Assembly (NCBI RefSeq): GCF_029958925.1
Contig: NZ_CP124616.1
Location: forward strand, 1,054,001-1,118,000
Source of the DNA: Tropicibacter oceani
Lineage (GTDB): Bacteria > Pseudomonadota > Alphaproteobacteria > Rhodobacterales > Rhodobacteraceae
Reading direction: 5' to 3'
Length of the DNA stretch: 64,000 nucleotides
Part shown: piece after piece, positions 17,469 to 26,135 of the stretch
Position numbering within the stretch: position 1 is the stretch's first letter
Layout: every line of letters begins with the position of its first letter
The notes under the pieces: generated by a model
Told to the model about the DNA's origin: nothing
What the model saw: the letters and a program-made list of their open reading frames with translations, nothing else
Databases searched by the model: none
Program-made: the position numbers and the translations under genes

Positions 17469-18677
17469 ATGCATCAGACCTGGAGATGGTTTGGCCCCAA
17501 GGACAGGGTGTCCATAGACGACGTGGCGCAGGCTGGCGCGCGCGGGGTGGTGTCGGCCCTGCATCATGTGCCCACCGGGGCGGTCTGGACCGCCGACGCC
17601 ATCGCCCAACGGCAGGCCGAGGTTGCGCGCATGACCGATGGCCGCCCCTCTGGTCTGGGCTGGGACGTGGTCGAAAGCCTGCCGGTGTCCGAGGACATCA
17701 AAAAGCAGAAAGGCGCGTGGCGCGACCACATCGCCGCCTACAAGGTCAGCCTTGAAAACCTGGCCCGCGCCGGGATCGAGGTGATCTGCTACAACTTCAT
17801 GCCGGTGCTGGACTGGACGCGCACCGATCTTGGCTTTGCCATGCCGAACGGCGCCACCTGCATGCGTTTTGACCTGGTGGATTTCGCCGCCTTCGACATG
17901 CACATCCTGAACCGGCCGCAGGCCGCCGCCGACTATGACGCCGCCCTGCAGGATCAGGCCACCCGCCGCTTTGCCGCGATGGATGACGCACGCCGCCAGC
18001 AACTGGCGCGCAACGTCGTCTTTGGCCTGCCCGGCGCCGCCGAGAGCTTTTCACTCGAACAGGTGCGCGACCACCTGGCCGAATACGACAACATCACCGA
18101 AAACCGGCTGCGCCAGCACCTGATCGACTTTCTGAGCGAGGTCGCCCCGGTGGCCCAGCGGTTGGGCCTGCGCCTGTGCTGCCATCCCGACGATCCGCCC
18201 GTGCCGCTGCTGGGCCTGCCGCGCGTCATGTCCACCGAAGCGCATTACCGCGCGGTGATCCAGGCGGTCGACACCCCTGCCAATGGCATCACCCTGTGCA
18301 CCGGGTCGCTGGGCGCGCGGCCCGACAACGATCTGCCGGGCATGATGCAGCGGCTGGGCGACCGGGTGCATTTCCTGCACCTGCGCAACGTGCACCGCGA
18401 AAGCGACGATATTCGCGGCTCCTTTTACGAGGCCGAGCATCTGGGCGGGCATACCGACATGGTCGCCGTGGTCGAGGCCGCCCTGCAAGAAGAGGCCCGC
18501 CGCCGCGCTGCGGGGCGCGCGGATTGCAACATCCCCTTCCGCCCCGATCATGGTCAGGACATCCTGGACGACCTTGGGCGGCAGGCGCAGCCGGGTTATC
18601 CGGCGATCGGGCGGCTCAAGGGGCTGGCCGAACTGCGCGGCGTGATCGCGGCGCTTGAACCGCGCATCGGCGCATGA
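17469..18677 (+). CDS. uxuA: Mannonate dehydratase UxuA
   Basis: A 402-residue TIM-barrel enzyme that dehydrates D-mannonate to 2-keto-3-deoxygluconate in hexuronate breakdown. Family segments include MHQTWRWFGPKDRVSIDD at the start, GIEVICYNFMPVLDWTRTDL at about 97-116, LRLCCHPDDPP near 235, HFLHLRNVHRE near 300 and FRPDHGQDILDDL near 357, which carry the metal- and substrate-binding His/Cys/Asp residues. The length is close to E. coli UxuA (394). The ATG at 17469 follows AAGGAGG; the longer reading from 17322 overlaps gntR. uxuB follows with a 4-base overlap. Confidence 0.95.
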   Translation: MHQTWRWFGPKDRVSIDDVAQAGARGVVSALHHVPTGAVWTADAIAQRQAEVARMTDGRPSGLGWDVVESLPVSEDIKKQKGAWRDHIAAYKVSLENLARAGIEVICYNFMPVLDWTRTDLGFAMPNGATCMRFDLVDFAAFDMHILNRPQAAADYDAALQDQATRRFAAMDDARRQQLARNVVFGLPGAAESFSLEQVRDHLAEYDNITENRLRQHLIDFLSEVAPVAQRLGLRLCCHPDDPPVPLLGLPRVMSTEAHYRAVIQAVDTPANGITLCTGSLGARPDNDLPGMMQRLGDRVHFLHLRNVHRESDDIRGSFYEAEHLGGHTDMVAVVEAALQEEARRRAAGRADCNIPFRPDHGQDILDDLGRQAQPGYPAIGRLKGLAELRGVIAALEPRIGA

Positions 18678-20122
18678 CCGGCGGGGCCGGGGGCGCGGCG
18701 CTGCCGGGCTATGATCCAAAGGCCCATGGCGCGGGGATCGTGCACCTGGGTCTGGGCGCCTTTCACAAGGCGCATCAGGCGGTCTATACCGACGATGCGC
18801 TGGCCGCTGCGGGCGGCGACTGGCGGATCATCGGCGTCAGCCTGCGCAGCACCGAGGTGGCGCAGGTCTTGCAGGCGCAGGGCAACCGCTTTGCCGTCAT
18901 AGAACGCGATTCCACCGGCACCTCGACGCGGGTGATCGGCGCGCTGGCGGGGGCGCTGTCACTGCAGGATGACCGCGCGGCGGTGCTGGCGGCGCTTTGT
19001 GCCCCCACGACCCGAATCGTCAGCCTGACGGTGACAGAAAAGGGCTATGGTTTTGACCGCGCCACGGGCGGCATCGACCGCAGCCATCCGGCCATCGCCC
19101 ACGACCTTGCCACCCCCTGCCAGCCGATCGGTGCGGCCGGCCTGCTGGTCTGGGCACTGGCGCAGCGGCGCGCGGCGGGGATCGCGCCCTTTACCGTCTT
19201 GTGCTGTGACAACCTGCCGGACAATGGCCGGATGCTGCGCGCCCTGCTGCAAGGCTTTGCCGCCGAAACCGCCCCCGACTTGCTGCCGCTTCTGCGTACG
19301 CAGGTTGCCTTTCCTGCCACCATGGTTGACCGGATCACCCCCGCCAGCGGGCCCGGGACACGGGCGCTGGCCCTTGCGTTGACCGGCCAGGACGATGCCG
19401 CAGCGGTCGAAACCGAACGGTTCCGGCAATGGGTGATCGAAGACGATTTTCCCACCGGGCGCCCGGCATGGGACGCGGGCGGTGCGCTGTTTGTCGCGGA
19501 CGTGACACCCTACGAAGAGATGAAGCTGAGGATGCTGAACGGGGCGCATTCGATGCTGGCCTATGCCGGCTTTCTTGCCGGGCACCGCCATGTGCGCGAC
19601 GTGATGCAGGATGCAGCGCTGGCGCGGCTGGTGCGGCGGCATATGCACGCTGCGGCGCAGACCCTGGCGCCGGTGCCGGGGGTCGATCTGACGGGCTATG
19701 CCGAACAGCTGTGCCGCCGTTTCGAAAACCCCCACCTGGCGCATGAAACCCGGCAGATCGCCATGGACGGCACGCAAAAACTGCCGCAGAGGATCTTTGC
19801 CCCGGCGCTGGAGGCGATGGCGCGCGGCCAGTCGCCTGAACCCTTCGCCTTTGCCTGCGCCGCTTGGATGCGCTTTGCGCTGGGGGTGCAGGACGGCGGC
19901 GCGGATTTTGACCTGCGCGACCCGCGCGCCGAGGAAATCAGACAGGCGCTGGACGGGGCCCGCGACACCGACGCGGTGATCCGGGCGCTGGCCGCGCTGC
20001 CGGGTTTCATGCCCGCAACGCTGCAGGGCAGTGATACATGGCTGGGTCTGGTCCGGGGGCACCTGGAGGTGATGCGGGCGCAGGGCATGCGCGCCGCGAT
20101 CGAGGCGGCGGCCGCCGCCTAG
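18674..20122 (+). CDS. uxuB: Mannitol dehydrogenase-family oxidoreductase, probably fructuronate reductase
   Basis: A 482-residue polyol/hexonate dehydrogenase. The NAD-binding loop is GIVHLGLGAFHKAHQA at 21-36, and the catalytic motif KLRMLNGAHSM (family K-x4-N-x2-H) is present around residue 284. UxuB reduces fructuronate to mannonate, the substrate of UxuA; mannitol 2-dehydrogenase and tagaturonate reductase are related alternatives. Translational coupling to uxuA by a 4-base overlap argues for the uxuB role. Its stop codon shares the palindrome CTAG with the stop of the convergent second gntR gene. Confidence 0.88.
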   Translation: MTGGAGGAALPGYDPKAHGAGIVHLGLGAFHKAHQAVYTDDALAAAGGDWRIIGVSLRSTEVAQVLQAQGNRFAVIERDSTGTSTRVIGALAGALSLQDDRAAVLAALCAPTTRIVSLTVTEKGYGFDRATGGIDRSHPAIAHDLATPCQPIGAAGLLVWALAQRRAAGIAPFTVLCCDNLPDNGRMLRALLQGFAAETAPDLLPLLRTQVAFPATMVDRITPASGPGTRALALALTGQDDAAAVETERFRQWVIEDDFPTGRPAWDAGGALFVADVTPYEEMKLRMLNGAHSMLAYAGFLAGHRHVRDVMQDAALARLVRRHMHAAAQTLAPVPGVDLTGYAEQLCRRFENPHLAHETRQIAMDGTQKLPQRIFAPALEAMARGQSPEPFAFACAAWMRFALGVQDGGADFDLRDPRAEEIRQALDGARDTDAVIRALAALPGFMPATLQGSDTWLGLVRGHLEVMRAQGMRAAIEAAAAA

Positions 20123-20889
20123 CCGCGCGCCTTTTCGCGTTCATAGCGCTGGCGGGCGATGTGTTCGTTCGCGCTGGCCTTGCGGTCGGCGAAAAGCGCG
20201 GCTTCGACATAGGTCAGGTGATCCTCGACCGCCTTGCGCGCCGCAGCAGCATCACGCGCCTGCAGCGCGTCGTTGATGGCGCGGTGCTGGTCCAGCAAGG
20301 CCTCTCGCGTGGTGCGCTGGCGGAACATGACCTTGCGATTGTAAAACACGCCTTCGCGCAGCAGCTGGTACATCGAGCGCATCATGTGCAGCATGATGAC
20401 GTTGTGGCTGGCTTCGATGATGGCCAGATGGAATTCGGCGTCGAGGCTGGCCTCGTCATCGGGATTGCGCTTGCCGTGGGCGGCGAGCATCTTGTCGAAC
20501 AGTTGCTGGATCACCGCGAGATCGGTGTCGGTGCCGTGGGTTGCGGCGCGCTCGGCGGCCAGCCCCTCCATGTCGCGCCGGAACGACAGGTAGTCAAAGA
20601 CCGCTTCGTCGTGACCGGCGAAAAGCTGGATCAGCGCCTCGGAAAAGGCGCTGCCGAGGACCTCGGTGACATAGATGCCGGCCCCGGCGCGGCTGGTCAG
20701 CAGCCCACGGTCCTGCAATTCGGCCACGGCCTCGCGCAGGCTGGGGCGCGACACCGCCAGCTGTTCGGCCAGCGCGCGTTCCGCCGGCAGGCGTTCGCCC
20801 GGGCGCAGGATGCCGCGCAGGATCAGCTGTTCGATCTGGCGGACAACGGCGGTCGAGAGTTTCTCGGACTGGACGGGGCGGAAGGGCAT
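20119..20889 (-). CDS. GntR-family regulator (FadR/FCD subfamily), second
   Basis: A 256-residue regulator with a winged helix at about 8-75 (LSTAVVRQIEQLILRGILRP, ERALAEQLAVSRPSLREAV) and an FCD domain whose metal/ligand histidines are visible in DAEFHLAIIEASHN near 150 and DQHRAINDAL near 216. It is transcribed toward uxuB and ends in a shared CTAG with the uxuB stop. The length and motifs resemble UxuR/ExuR/PdhR-type repressors, so it may control uxuAB or an adjacent transport gene. Two GntR proteins in one locus suggest two separate signals. Confidence 0.92.
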   Translation of the reverse strand: MPFRPVQSEKLSTAVVRQIEQLILRGILRPGERLPAERALAEQLAVSRPSLREAVAELQDRGLLTSRAGAGIYVTEVLGSAFSEALIQLFAGHDEAVFDYLSFRRDMEGLAAERAATHGTDTDLAVIQQLFDKMLAAHGKRNPDDEASLDAEFHLAIIEASHNVIMLHMMRSMYQLLREGVFYNRKVMFRQRTTREALLDQHRAINDALQARDAAAARKAVEDHLTYVEAALFADRKASANEHIARQRYEREKARG

Positions 20890-20906
20890 GGATCACCTTG
20901 TCAATT

Positions 20907-20923
20907 GGTCAAAGAATATGACC
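20907..20923. promoter_or_regulatory. Candidate operator GGTCA-N7-TGACC upstream of second gntR
   Basis: A perfect inverted repeat of five bases per arm with a 7-base AT-rich spacer lies 18 bases before the start codon of the second gntR gene. Position and symmetry fit an autoregulatory operator for a FadR-type dimer, but it has not been matched to a known consensus. Confidence 0.35.
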
Positions 20924-20940
20924 GCGTGCCGCCTGTGGCA

Positions 20941-21002
20941 AGGGCAGAGGGGGCGCTGCCCCCGCGCTGCGCGCCCCCCGGGATATTTGCGGCACAAAGA
21001 AA
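20941..21002 (-). repeat. Dispersed intergenic hairpin repeat, copy A
   Basis: Read on the minus strand this has the layout AAATATCCCGGGGGG, a GC-rich spacer containing CGCGCAGCGCG, then the hairpin GGGGGC-AGC-GCCCCC. It shares order and core words with copies B to F (27725, 36171, 37371, 39856, 42714). It lies between the moaE stop and the second gntR start. Confidence 0.7.
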
Positions 21003-21013
21003 CGGGACGCTGA

Positions 21014-21457
21014 TTACCAGCGAGTCAGGGCGGCTTCGTCTTCGTCCCTGGCGGCGACCCAGTCGGCGTTCTGGCCGCTGTGTTCCTTTTTCCAGAAGGG
21101 GGCGCGGGATTTGAGGTAGTCCATCAGGAATTCGGCCGCCTCGAAGGCATCCTTGCGGTGCGGGGCGGCGGTGGCGACCATCATGATCTTGTCGCCGGGG
21201 GTCATGCGGCCATAGCGGTGGATCACCAGGACGTCGCCCAGCGACCAGCGCTGCATGGCCTCGGCGGCGATCTTTTCCAGCGCCTTCTGGGTCATGCCGG
21301 GGTAGTGTTCGATTTCCATGGCATCGAGGTCGCCGCTGGCCAGGTCGCGCACGATGCCGGTGAAGGTGACGATGGCGCCCATGTCGTGGCGTCCGGAGGC
21401 GAAGGTTTCGGCCTCGGCTCCGAAGTCGAAGGGCGGTTCCTGGACGAGAATGCGCAT
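21014..21457 (-). CDS. moaE: Molybdopterin synthase catalytic subunit MoaE
   Basis: A 147-residue MoaE protein that, with MoaD-thiocarboxylate, converts cyclic pyranopterin monophosphate to molybdopterin. Visible family motifs are GAIVTFTGIVRDL at about 27-39, EIEHYPGMTQKAL, VIHRYGRMTPGD and the catalytic lysine region SRAPFWKKE near 117-125. It follows moaD with a single intervening base, and moaD follows pgsA with a single base, so the order pgsA-moaD-moaE is one transcription unit on the minus strand. Confidence 0.96.
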   Translation of the reverse strand: MRILVQEPPFDFGAEAETFASGRHDMGAIVTFTGIVRDLASGDLDAMEIEHYPGMTQKALEKIAAEAMQRWSLGDVLVIHRYGRMTPGDKIMMVATAAPHRKDAFEAAEFLMDYLKSRAPFWKKEHSGQNADWVAARDEDEAALTRW

Positions 21458-21458
21458 G

Positions 21459-21704
21459 TCAGCCCCCGGTCATCGGCGGGAAGAAGGCCACTTCGCGGGC
21501 GCCTTCGATCGAGGCGTCGAAGTCGGTCAGGTCCTGGTCGATGGCGACGCGCAGCGCCGAGAGGTCGGCGAAGGCGGCGTCGTAGCGCGGGTCGCGGCTG
21601 CGCAGTTCGGCCACCAGGTCGTTGACGGTTTTCGCGCTTGTCTCGATCCGTTCGCGGGGAATGCCGATGCGTTCGCGGACCCAGGCAAAATAGAGAACGT
21701 CCAT
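21459..21704 (-). CDS. moaD: Molybdopterin synthase sulfur-carrier subunit MoaD
   Basis: An 81-residue ubiquitin-like protein ending in the required Gly-Gly (FFPPMTGG), the site of thiocarboxylation by MoeB. The N-terminus MDVLYFAWVRERIG and the middle LRVAIDQDL fit the family. It supplies sulfur to MoaE for molybdopterin dithiolene formation. It is packed between pgsA and moaE with one-base gaps. Confidence 0.95.
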   Translation of the reverse strand: MDVLYFAWVRERIGIPRERIETSAKTVNDLVAELRSRDPRYDAAFADLSALRVAIDQDLTDFDASIEGAREVAFFPPMTGG

Positions 21705-21705
21705 C

Positions 21706-22371
21706 TCAGCGTTCCTCTTTCAGGAAGGGCAGGGCCTTTTGGAAGTAGTCCCAGCCGGTGATCAGGGTCAGGGCCGCCGCCAGCCAGAGCAGCGCCAGCC
21801 CGAGGTTGCCGGCCCAGATCATGCCGGCGTATTTCCAGCGCAGGGCCAGCGTGTCTTCGATCTGGCCGGCGAGGATACCGTCGATCATCGGGCTGTCCAT
21901 GCCATAGACCGACATGCCAAAGTAGTGTTCGAAGACGCCCTGGGCAAAGAGCACGGCGATGGCGACCATTTGCAGGGTGGTCTTCCATTTGGCCAGCTTG
22001 GTCACCTTGAGCGTGCCGGCGGTGTCGCCGAGGTATTCGCGCAGGCCCGATACAAAGACCTCTCGGAACAGGATGAAGGTGGCGGGCAGCACCAGCCAGG
22101 GCGACATCGAGGAATAGCCGACGATGACCATCAGGGCGATCACCACCATGGCCTTGTCGGCGATGGGGTCAAGCATGGTGCCGATCTTGGTTTCCTGTTT
22201 CCAGGCGCGCGCCAGGTGGCCGTCGAACCAATCGGTGATCGAGGCGGTCAGGAACAGGATCAGTGCCGCCCAATCCGCGTAGGGGCGGTGGAAATACAGG
22301 AACATGACCGCGACGCCGGGGGCAGCGAGCAGGCGCAGGACGGTCAGGATATTTGGCAAGGTCCATATCAT
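21706..22371 (-). CDS. pgsA: CDP-diacylglycerol-glycerol-3-phosphate 3-phosphatidyltransferase
   Basis: A 221-residue integral membrane enzyme making phosphatidylglycerol phosphate, the committed step to phosphatidylglycerol and cardiolipin. The CDP-alcohol phosphatidyltransferase signature DG-x2-AR-x8-G-x3-D-x3-D is complete: D50, G51, R55, G64, D68, D72. Several hydrophobic helices follow. It starts 71 bases after the recO stop and leads into moaD-moaE. Confidence 0.95.
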   Translation of the reverse strand: MIWTLPNILTVLRLLAAPGVAVMFLYFHRPYADWAALILFLTASITDWFDGHLARAWKQETKIGTMLDPIADKAMVVIALMVIVGYSSMSPWLVLPATFILFREVFVSGLREYLGDTAGTLKVTKLAKWKTTLQMVAIAVLFAQGVFEHYFGMSVYGMDSPMIDGILAGQIEDTLALRWKYAGMIWAGNLGLALLWLAAALTLITGWDYFQKALPFLKEER

Positions 22372-22442
22372 CCTTGACTACCTAGCCGTTTAATCCGGGT
22401 GGGGAAAGGGTGCACGCGGTCGGCCGGGGTTGGCATTTGGTC

Positions 22443-23180
22443 TCAGCCTTCCGCGGCGGCGAGGCGCGCCAGCAGGTCGACCAGCGCGCCGCGGGCGGCG
22501 GGCAGCGGGCGTTCACCCAGTTGCGGCGCCAGCCGGTGCTCGAGGAAAAAGCCGGTGGTGCCGAGGGCGGTGAGGATTTCGGCATCCGCGGCATCGCCCT
22601 GGCCGCGCAGGACCGGGGGCAGCGGCAGCAGCCGGTCCGCCCAGGCGCCGGCCCCCGCCCGTGACACGGCGCGCCCGGATTTGGGCGAGACATAGGCCAG
22701 ATCGTCGGTCGATCCGGTGGCAGCGCAGCGTGTCAGGTCCAGGCCAAAGCCCAGGTCTTCGAGCAGGGCCAGTTCCCAGCGCAGGTAGGCCAGGGGCCAG
22801 AGGGCCTGCTGATCCAGCAGGTCCAGCAGCGCTTCGCTGCGTTGGTAGAGCGGCGGGTGCGGTTCGCGTTCGGGCAGGCAGAAGGACAGCAGGGCAAGGG
22901 TCGCGTTCAGCCCGGCCAGGGCGATCCGGCTGCCCATGGCCTGCGCCGCGCGTGAGCGTTCGGGTTCGGCGGTGAAGGCGCCCATGTGGTCCTGAAGCCG
23001 GGCCTTCCAGGTCAGGTCAAGCTGTGCCCCCGGTTGCAGGTGCGGCGCCATCTTGCGCGATGTGCCGCCCTTGAGCACGCCCATGTGCCTGCCATGCCGC
23101 GGGGTGAACACCTCGAGGATCAGAGAGCTTTCGCCGTGTTTGCGGCTGCTCAGAAGGATACCGGTATCGCGCCATTCCAT
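22443..23180 (-). CDS. recO: DNA repair protein RecO
   Basis: A 245-residue RecO protein, which helps RecR load RecA onto SSB-coated DNA in gap repair. The N-terminal OB-fold start [20 protein letters not shown] and the segment [14 protein letters not shown] are characteristic, followed by the helical domain ([20 protein letters not shown]). It sits downstream of era and DUF1491, as in many Rhodobacteraceae. The 130-base gap upstream contains stacked hairpins. Confidence 0.94.
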   Translation of the reverse strand: MEWRDTGILLSSRKHGESSLILEVFTPRHGRHMGVLKGGTSRKMAPHLQPGAQLDLTWKARLQDHMGAFTAEPERSRAAQAMGSRIALAGLNATLALLSFCLPEREPHPPLYQRSEALLDLLDQQALWPLAYLRWELALLEDLGFGLDLTRCAATGSTDDLAYVSPKSGRAVSRAGAGAWADRLLPLPPVLRGQGDAADAEILTALGTTGFFLEHRLAPQLGERPLPAARGALVDLLARLAAAEG

Positions 23181-23230
23181 GCCCGCAAGGTGGCGTCGTG
23201 GCGTCCGGCTGGCAAGCGGTTGTTACGCGG

Positions 23231-23298
23231 AGCGCGCTTTCGCGCGCGCAGGCCTGTCGCCCCCGCCTTTGGCCGGGGGCTCCTGCGGGCGCGCGGGG
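23231..23298. repeat. Nested GC-rich hairpins between DUF1491 gene and recO
   Basis: GCGCGC-TTTC-GCGCGC at 23232-23247 is followed by GCCCCCG / CGGGGGC at 23259-23280, and the flanks CGCAGG and CCTGCG can extend the second stem into a longer nested structure. There is no T run on either strand. It may attenuate transcription from DUF1491 into recO or may be a REP-like element. Confidence 0.5.
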
Positions 23299-23310
23299 CG
23301 GATGTCGGGA

Positions 23311-23643
23311 TCAGGTGGCCAGGCCGTCCTGGTCCAGCAGGTGGCGGCCTTGCCTGTCTTCGACTTCGATCACCCAGAGGTCGGGGTCAAAGCCGCGCTG
23401 GCGGGCGATTGAGCCGTCAACCTCGGGCTCTGGCCCCTTGGCCAGTTCGACCCAGCCCTGTTCGCCGGTCATCAGGTTGAATTGCCGGGTAAAGGCGGTG
23501 GCCTTGCCGTCCAGCGTCGCCAGTTTCACCAGCACCGCGCCGGCGGTGTCGTCGCCATGGGCGGTGACAAAGGCCGGTATGTCATACAGGCGCAGGCGCG
23601 TCAGGTAGGCATCGACCCAGAACCGGGCGGTCAGGCGGGGCAT
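23311..23643 (-). CDS. DUF1491 family protein
   Basis: A 110-residue protein of the alphaproteobacterial DUF1491 family with the usual start MPRLTARFWVDAYLTRLRL, a central region GAVLVKLATLDGKATAF and the tail RQRGFDPDLWVIEVEDRQGR. The family has no established function; its recurrent position between era and recO suggests a housekeeping role, which is inference. There are no membrane segments or signal peptide. It begins 6 bases after the era stop. Confidence 0.9.
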   Translation of the reverse strand: MPRLTARFWVDAYLTRLRLYDIPAFVTAHGDDTAGAVLVKLATLDGKATAFTRQFNLMTGEQGWVELAKGPEPEVDGSIARQRGFDPDLWVIEVEDRQGRHLLDQDGLAT

Positions 23644-23649
23644 GACGGA

Positions 23650-24567
23650 TCAGGTGTTGCCATCGCGGAAATCGAGACCCATTTCCGAATAGCGTTCCTT
23701 TTCCTCAAGCCAGTTGGCGCGGACCTTGACCTGCAGGAACAGGTGGATCTTGCGGCCCAGAAACTCTTCGAGTTCCTCGCGCGCGGCCTTTGAGATTGCC
23801 TTGATCGTTTCGCCCTTGTTGCCAAGGATGATTCCCTTGTGACCATCGCGGGCGACATAGACGATCTGGTCGATCCGGGCCGAGCCGTCCTTGCGCTCTT
23901 CCCAGCTTTCGGTTTCGACCGTCAGTTGGTAGGGCAGTTCCTGATGCAGCCGCAGGGTCAGCTTTTCGCGGGTGATTTCAGCGGCGATCATCCGCAGGGG
24001 CAGATCGGCGATCTGGTCCTCGGGGTAGAGCCAGGGGCTTTCGGGCAATTCCTGCGCCAGCCATTTGCGCAGGTCGTCGACACCGCGCCCCTTTTCCGCC
24101 GAGATCATGAAGGTTTTCACAAAGGGAAAGGCTTCGTTCATCTGCTGGGTCAGGGCCAGCAGGGTATCGGGCTGAACGCGGTCGATCTTGTTGATTGCAA
24201 GGGCAATCTTGCGCCCCTTGGGCAGTTCGCGCAGGCCCGCGAGGATGGTCTTGACCCCCTCGGAAATGCCGCGATGCGCCTCGATCAGCAGGACGATGAT
24301 ATCGGCATCGGCGGCCCCGCCCCAGGCGGCGGCGACCATGGCACGGTCGAGCCGGCGTTTGGGTTTGAACAGGCCGGGGGTGTCTACGAAAACCAGCTGG
24401 CTTTCGCCCTCCATCGCCACGCCGCGAATGCGGGCGCGGGTGGTCTGGACCTTGTGGGTCACGATCGAAACCTTGGCCCCGACCATGCGGTTGGTCAGGG
24501 TGGATTTGCCTGCGTTGGGCTCTCCGATCAGGGCGATGAAACCGGCGCGTGTGGTCATATGGGTCAA
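23650..24567 (-). CDS. era: GTPase Era
   Basis: A 305-residue GTPase needed for 16S rRNA processing and 30S assembly. Motifs seen: G1 GEPNAGKS at 15-22, G3 DTPG in FVDTPGLFKP, G4 NKID in LAINKIDRV, and a C-terminal KH RNA-binding domain with GHKGIILGNKGETIK. A second in-frame ATG three codons later (24558) is an equally possible start. A DMT transporter gene lies just upstream with a 10-base gap, separating era from rnc. Confidence 0.97.
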   Translation of the reverse strand: MTHMTTRAGFIALIGEPNAGKSTLTNRMVGAKVSIVTHKVQTTRARIRGVAMEGESQLVFVDTPGLFKPKRRLDRAMVAAAWGGAADADIIVLLIEAHRGISEGVKTILAGLRELPKGRKIALAINKIDRVQPDTLLALTQQMNEAFPFVKTFMISAEKGRGVDDLRKWLAQELPESPWLYPEDQIADLPLRMIAAEITREKLTLRLHQELPYQLTVETESWEERKDGSARIDQIVYVARDGHKGIILGNKGETIKAISKAAREELEEFLGRKIHLFLQVKVRANWLEEKERYSEMGLDFRDGNT

Positions 24568-24577
24568 GTCCTAAAGA

Positions 24578-25480
24578 TCAAGGTTCTGCCTTTACCCCGG
24601 AACGCCGTCTCGCGCCAGCCCTGCCATCACGCCAGAGCGAATAGGTCCCCGATCCGACGATCAACGCTGCCCCGGCCAGGGTCATCGCATCCGGGCGTTC
24701 ACCAAAGACGGCATAGGCGATGACAAGCGCGATGATCAGCCGCGAATAGCGAAAGGGCGCCACGACCGACACTTCTCCGGTGCGCATCGCGGCGGTCAGG
24801 GCAGTATAGCCGACCACTCCCGCCAGCGCCGTGCCGCAGATCATCAACGCGGCGGGGCCATCGGGCAGGCGGGGCGCACCGGGTTCAAAGGCCAGGATCA
24901 CGCAGCCGGCAAAGGTCACCACGCCAAAGCCCAGCACCCCCAGCTGCGCCGAGCGTACATGCGGCGGGCTGGTGCGGGTCGCCAGATCGCGCCCGGCAAA
25001 GCCGATCATGCCCAGCAGCGCAAAGATGGCGTTCGCCTCGATCCCCGAGGGCGATGGCCGAATGATCAGCAGCACCCCTAGGAACCCCACCGCCATGGCC
25101 GCCCAGCGGCGCGGCCCGATCTTTTCACCCAGGATCAGACCGGCCCCCAGCATCACCACCAGCGGCGCCGCCTGCAAAATGGCCGATGTGGTCGACAGCG
25201 GCGTATAGGCCAGCGCCAGCGCGAAAAACAGCCGCCCGCAGATTTCAAAGGCGGTGCGGATCAGCAGACCCCTTTGCAGATAGGCCGCATCCCACAGCGG
25301 CACGCCCTTGTGACGGGCATAAAGGGCATAGGTCAGCATCGCCATCAGGCCGAATTGCACGGTGCCCATGCCCGCCGTCACCCCGCCCGACCCGGTGGCC
25401 GCCTTGAAAAATGCGTCCTCGATGCCAAAGCCAAGCATGGCCAGCATCATGAAAAGACTGCCTTTGAGATTGTCGCTCAT
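24578..25480 (-). CDS. EamA/DMT-family permease
   Basis: A 300-residue inner-membrane protein with about ten hydrophobic helices in two EamA repeats (the second beginning near residue 150, ANAIFALLGMIGFAGRDLATR). Such drug/metabolite transporters usually export amino acids, nucleosides or other small metabolites; the substrate here is unknown. The ATG at 25480, preceded by GAAGGACC, was chosen over an in-frame start 20 codons upstream because MSDNLKGSLFMMLAMLGFG is the usual family start. It interrupts the commonly adjacent rnc and era genes. Confidence 0.88.
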   Translation of the reverse strand: MSDNLKGSLFMMLAMLGFGIEDAFFKAATGSGGVTAGMGTVQFGLMAMLTYALYARHKGVPLWDAAYLQRGLLIRTAFEICGRLFFALALAYTPLSTTSAILQAAPLVVMLGAGLILGEKIGPRRWAAMAVGFLGVLLIIRPSPSGIEANAIFALLGMIGFAGRDLATRTSPPHVRSAQLGVLGFGVVTFAGCVILAFEPGAPRLPDGPAALMICGTALAGVVGYTALTAAMRTGEVSVVAPFRYSRLIIALVIAYAVFGERPDAMTLAGAALIVGSGTYSLWRDGRAGARRRSGVKAEP

Positions 25481-25691
25481 CCCCGGTCCTTCGCGGTTAT
25501 GCACCCTTGCTACAGGGGAAAGTTCGGGTCGAACAGCCATGCGATGGCGCTCCGATTGGGGCGGGCGCGCGTTAACTTTATGGCAAGAATGTGGCTTTCC
25601 TAAAATTCATGCCAAAGTTATGCCTTATTCCATCCTTGGACCGTCGCGGGGGCAGCGGGCCAGGGCGGAGACCGATGCACAGCCTTGATGG

Positions 25692-26135
25692 ATGACAGCC
25701 ATGCCCCGCCGCACTGAACAGACCTGCCCCTACACGCTTTTGGGTGTCTCGCCCAAGGATGAGTTCAGCACGATCCGCGCGGCCTGGCGGCGACTGGTCA
25801 AGACCTATCACCCGGATGTCTGGTACGGATCACCACAAGAGGCGACGCGCCGCCTGATGGCGGTCAACGACGCCTATGACAGGCTGTCGGTGCTGCACCG
25901 GCGCGTGCAAAGCGCCCTGAACGCCCAAGACAAGGCTGAAACCGCCAAGCGCGCCGCCCGGCCCGCTGGCAATACGCGCCCCACCCCCAGCCCGCGCCCC
26001 GCGCCACAACCGGCTGAGCCTGTGTCCCAGCCGTCGGTGCGCAATGCGCGGCCCAGCCCCTTTGCCGGGCAGTTCGACGATGCGCGCCGGATCTTTGGAG
26101 AACAGCAAGTAGGGGCGGTTCAGGCCTTTGCCTGA
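25692..26135 (+). CDS. Small J-domain (DnaJ-like) protein
   Basis: A 147-residue protein with an N-terminal J domain: helix [15 protein letters not shown] carries the His40-Pro41-Asp42 motif needed to stimulate DnaK ATPase. After residue about 75 it becomes a Pro/Ala-rich linker ([13 protein letters not shown]) and a short tail. There is no Gly/Phe region or zinc finger, so it is a type III J protein that probably directs DnaK to a particular client. It is the only plus-strand gene in this block. Its last 16 bases overlap the 3' end of convergent rnc. An alternative ATG lies at 25701. Confidence 0.85.
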   Translation: MTAMPRRTEQTCPYTLLGVSPKDEFSTIRAAWRRLVKTYHPDVWYGSPQEATRRLMAVNDAYDRLSVLHRRVQSALNAQDKAETAKRAARPAGNTRPTPSPRPAPQPAEPVSQPSVRNARPSPFAGQFDDARRIFGEQQVGAVQAFA

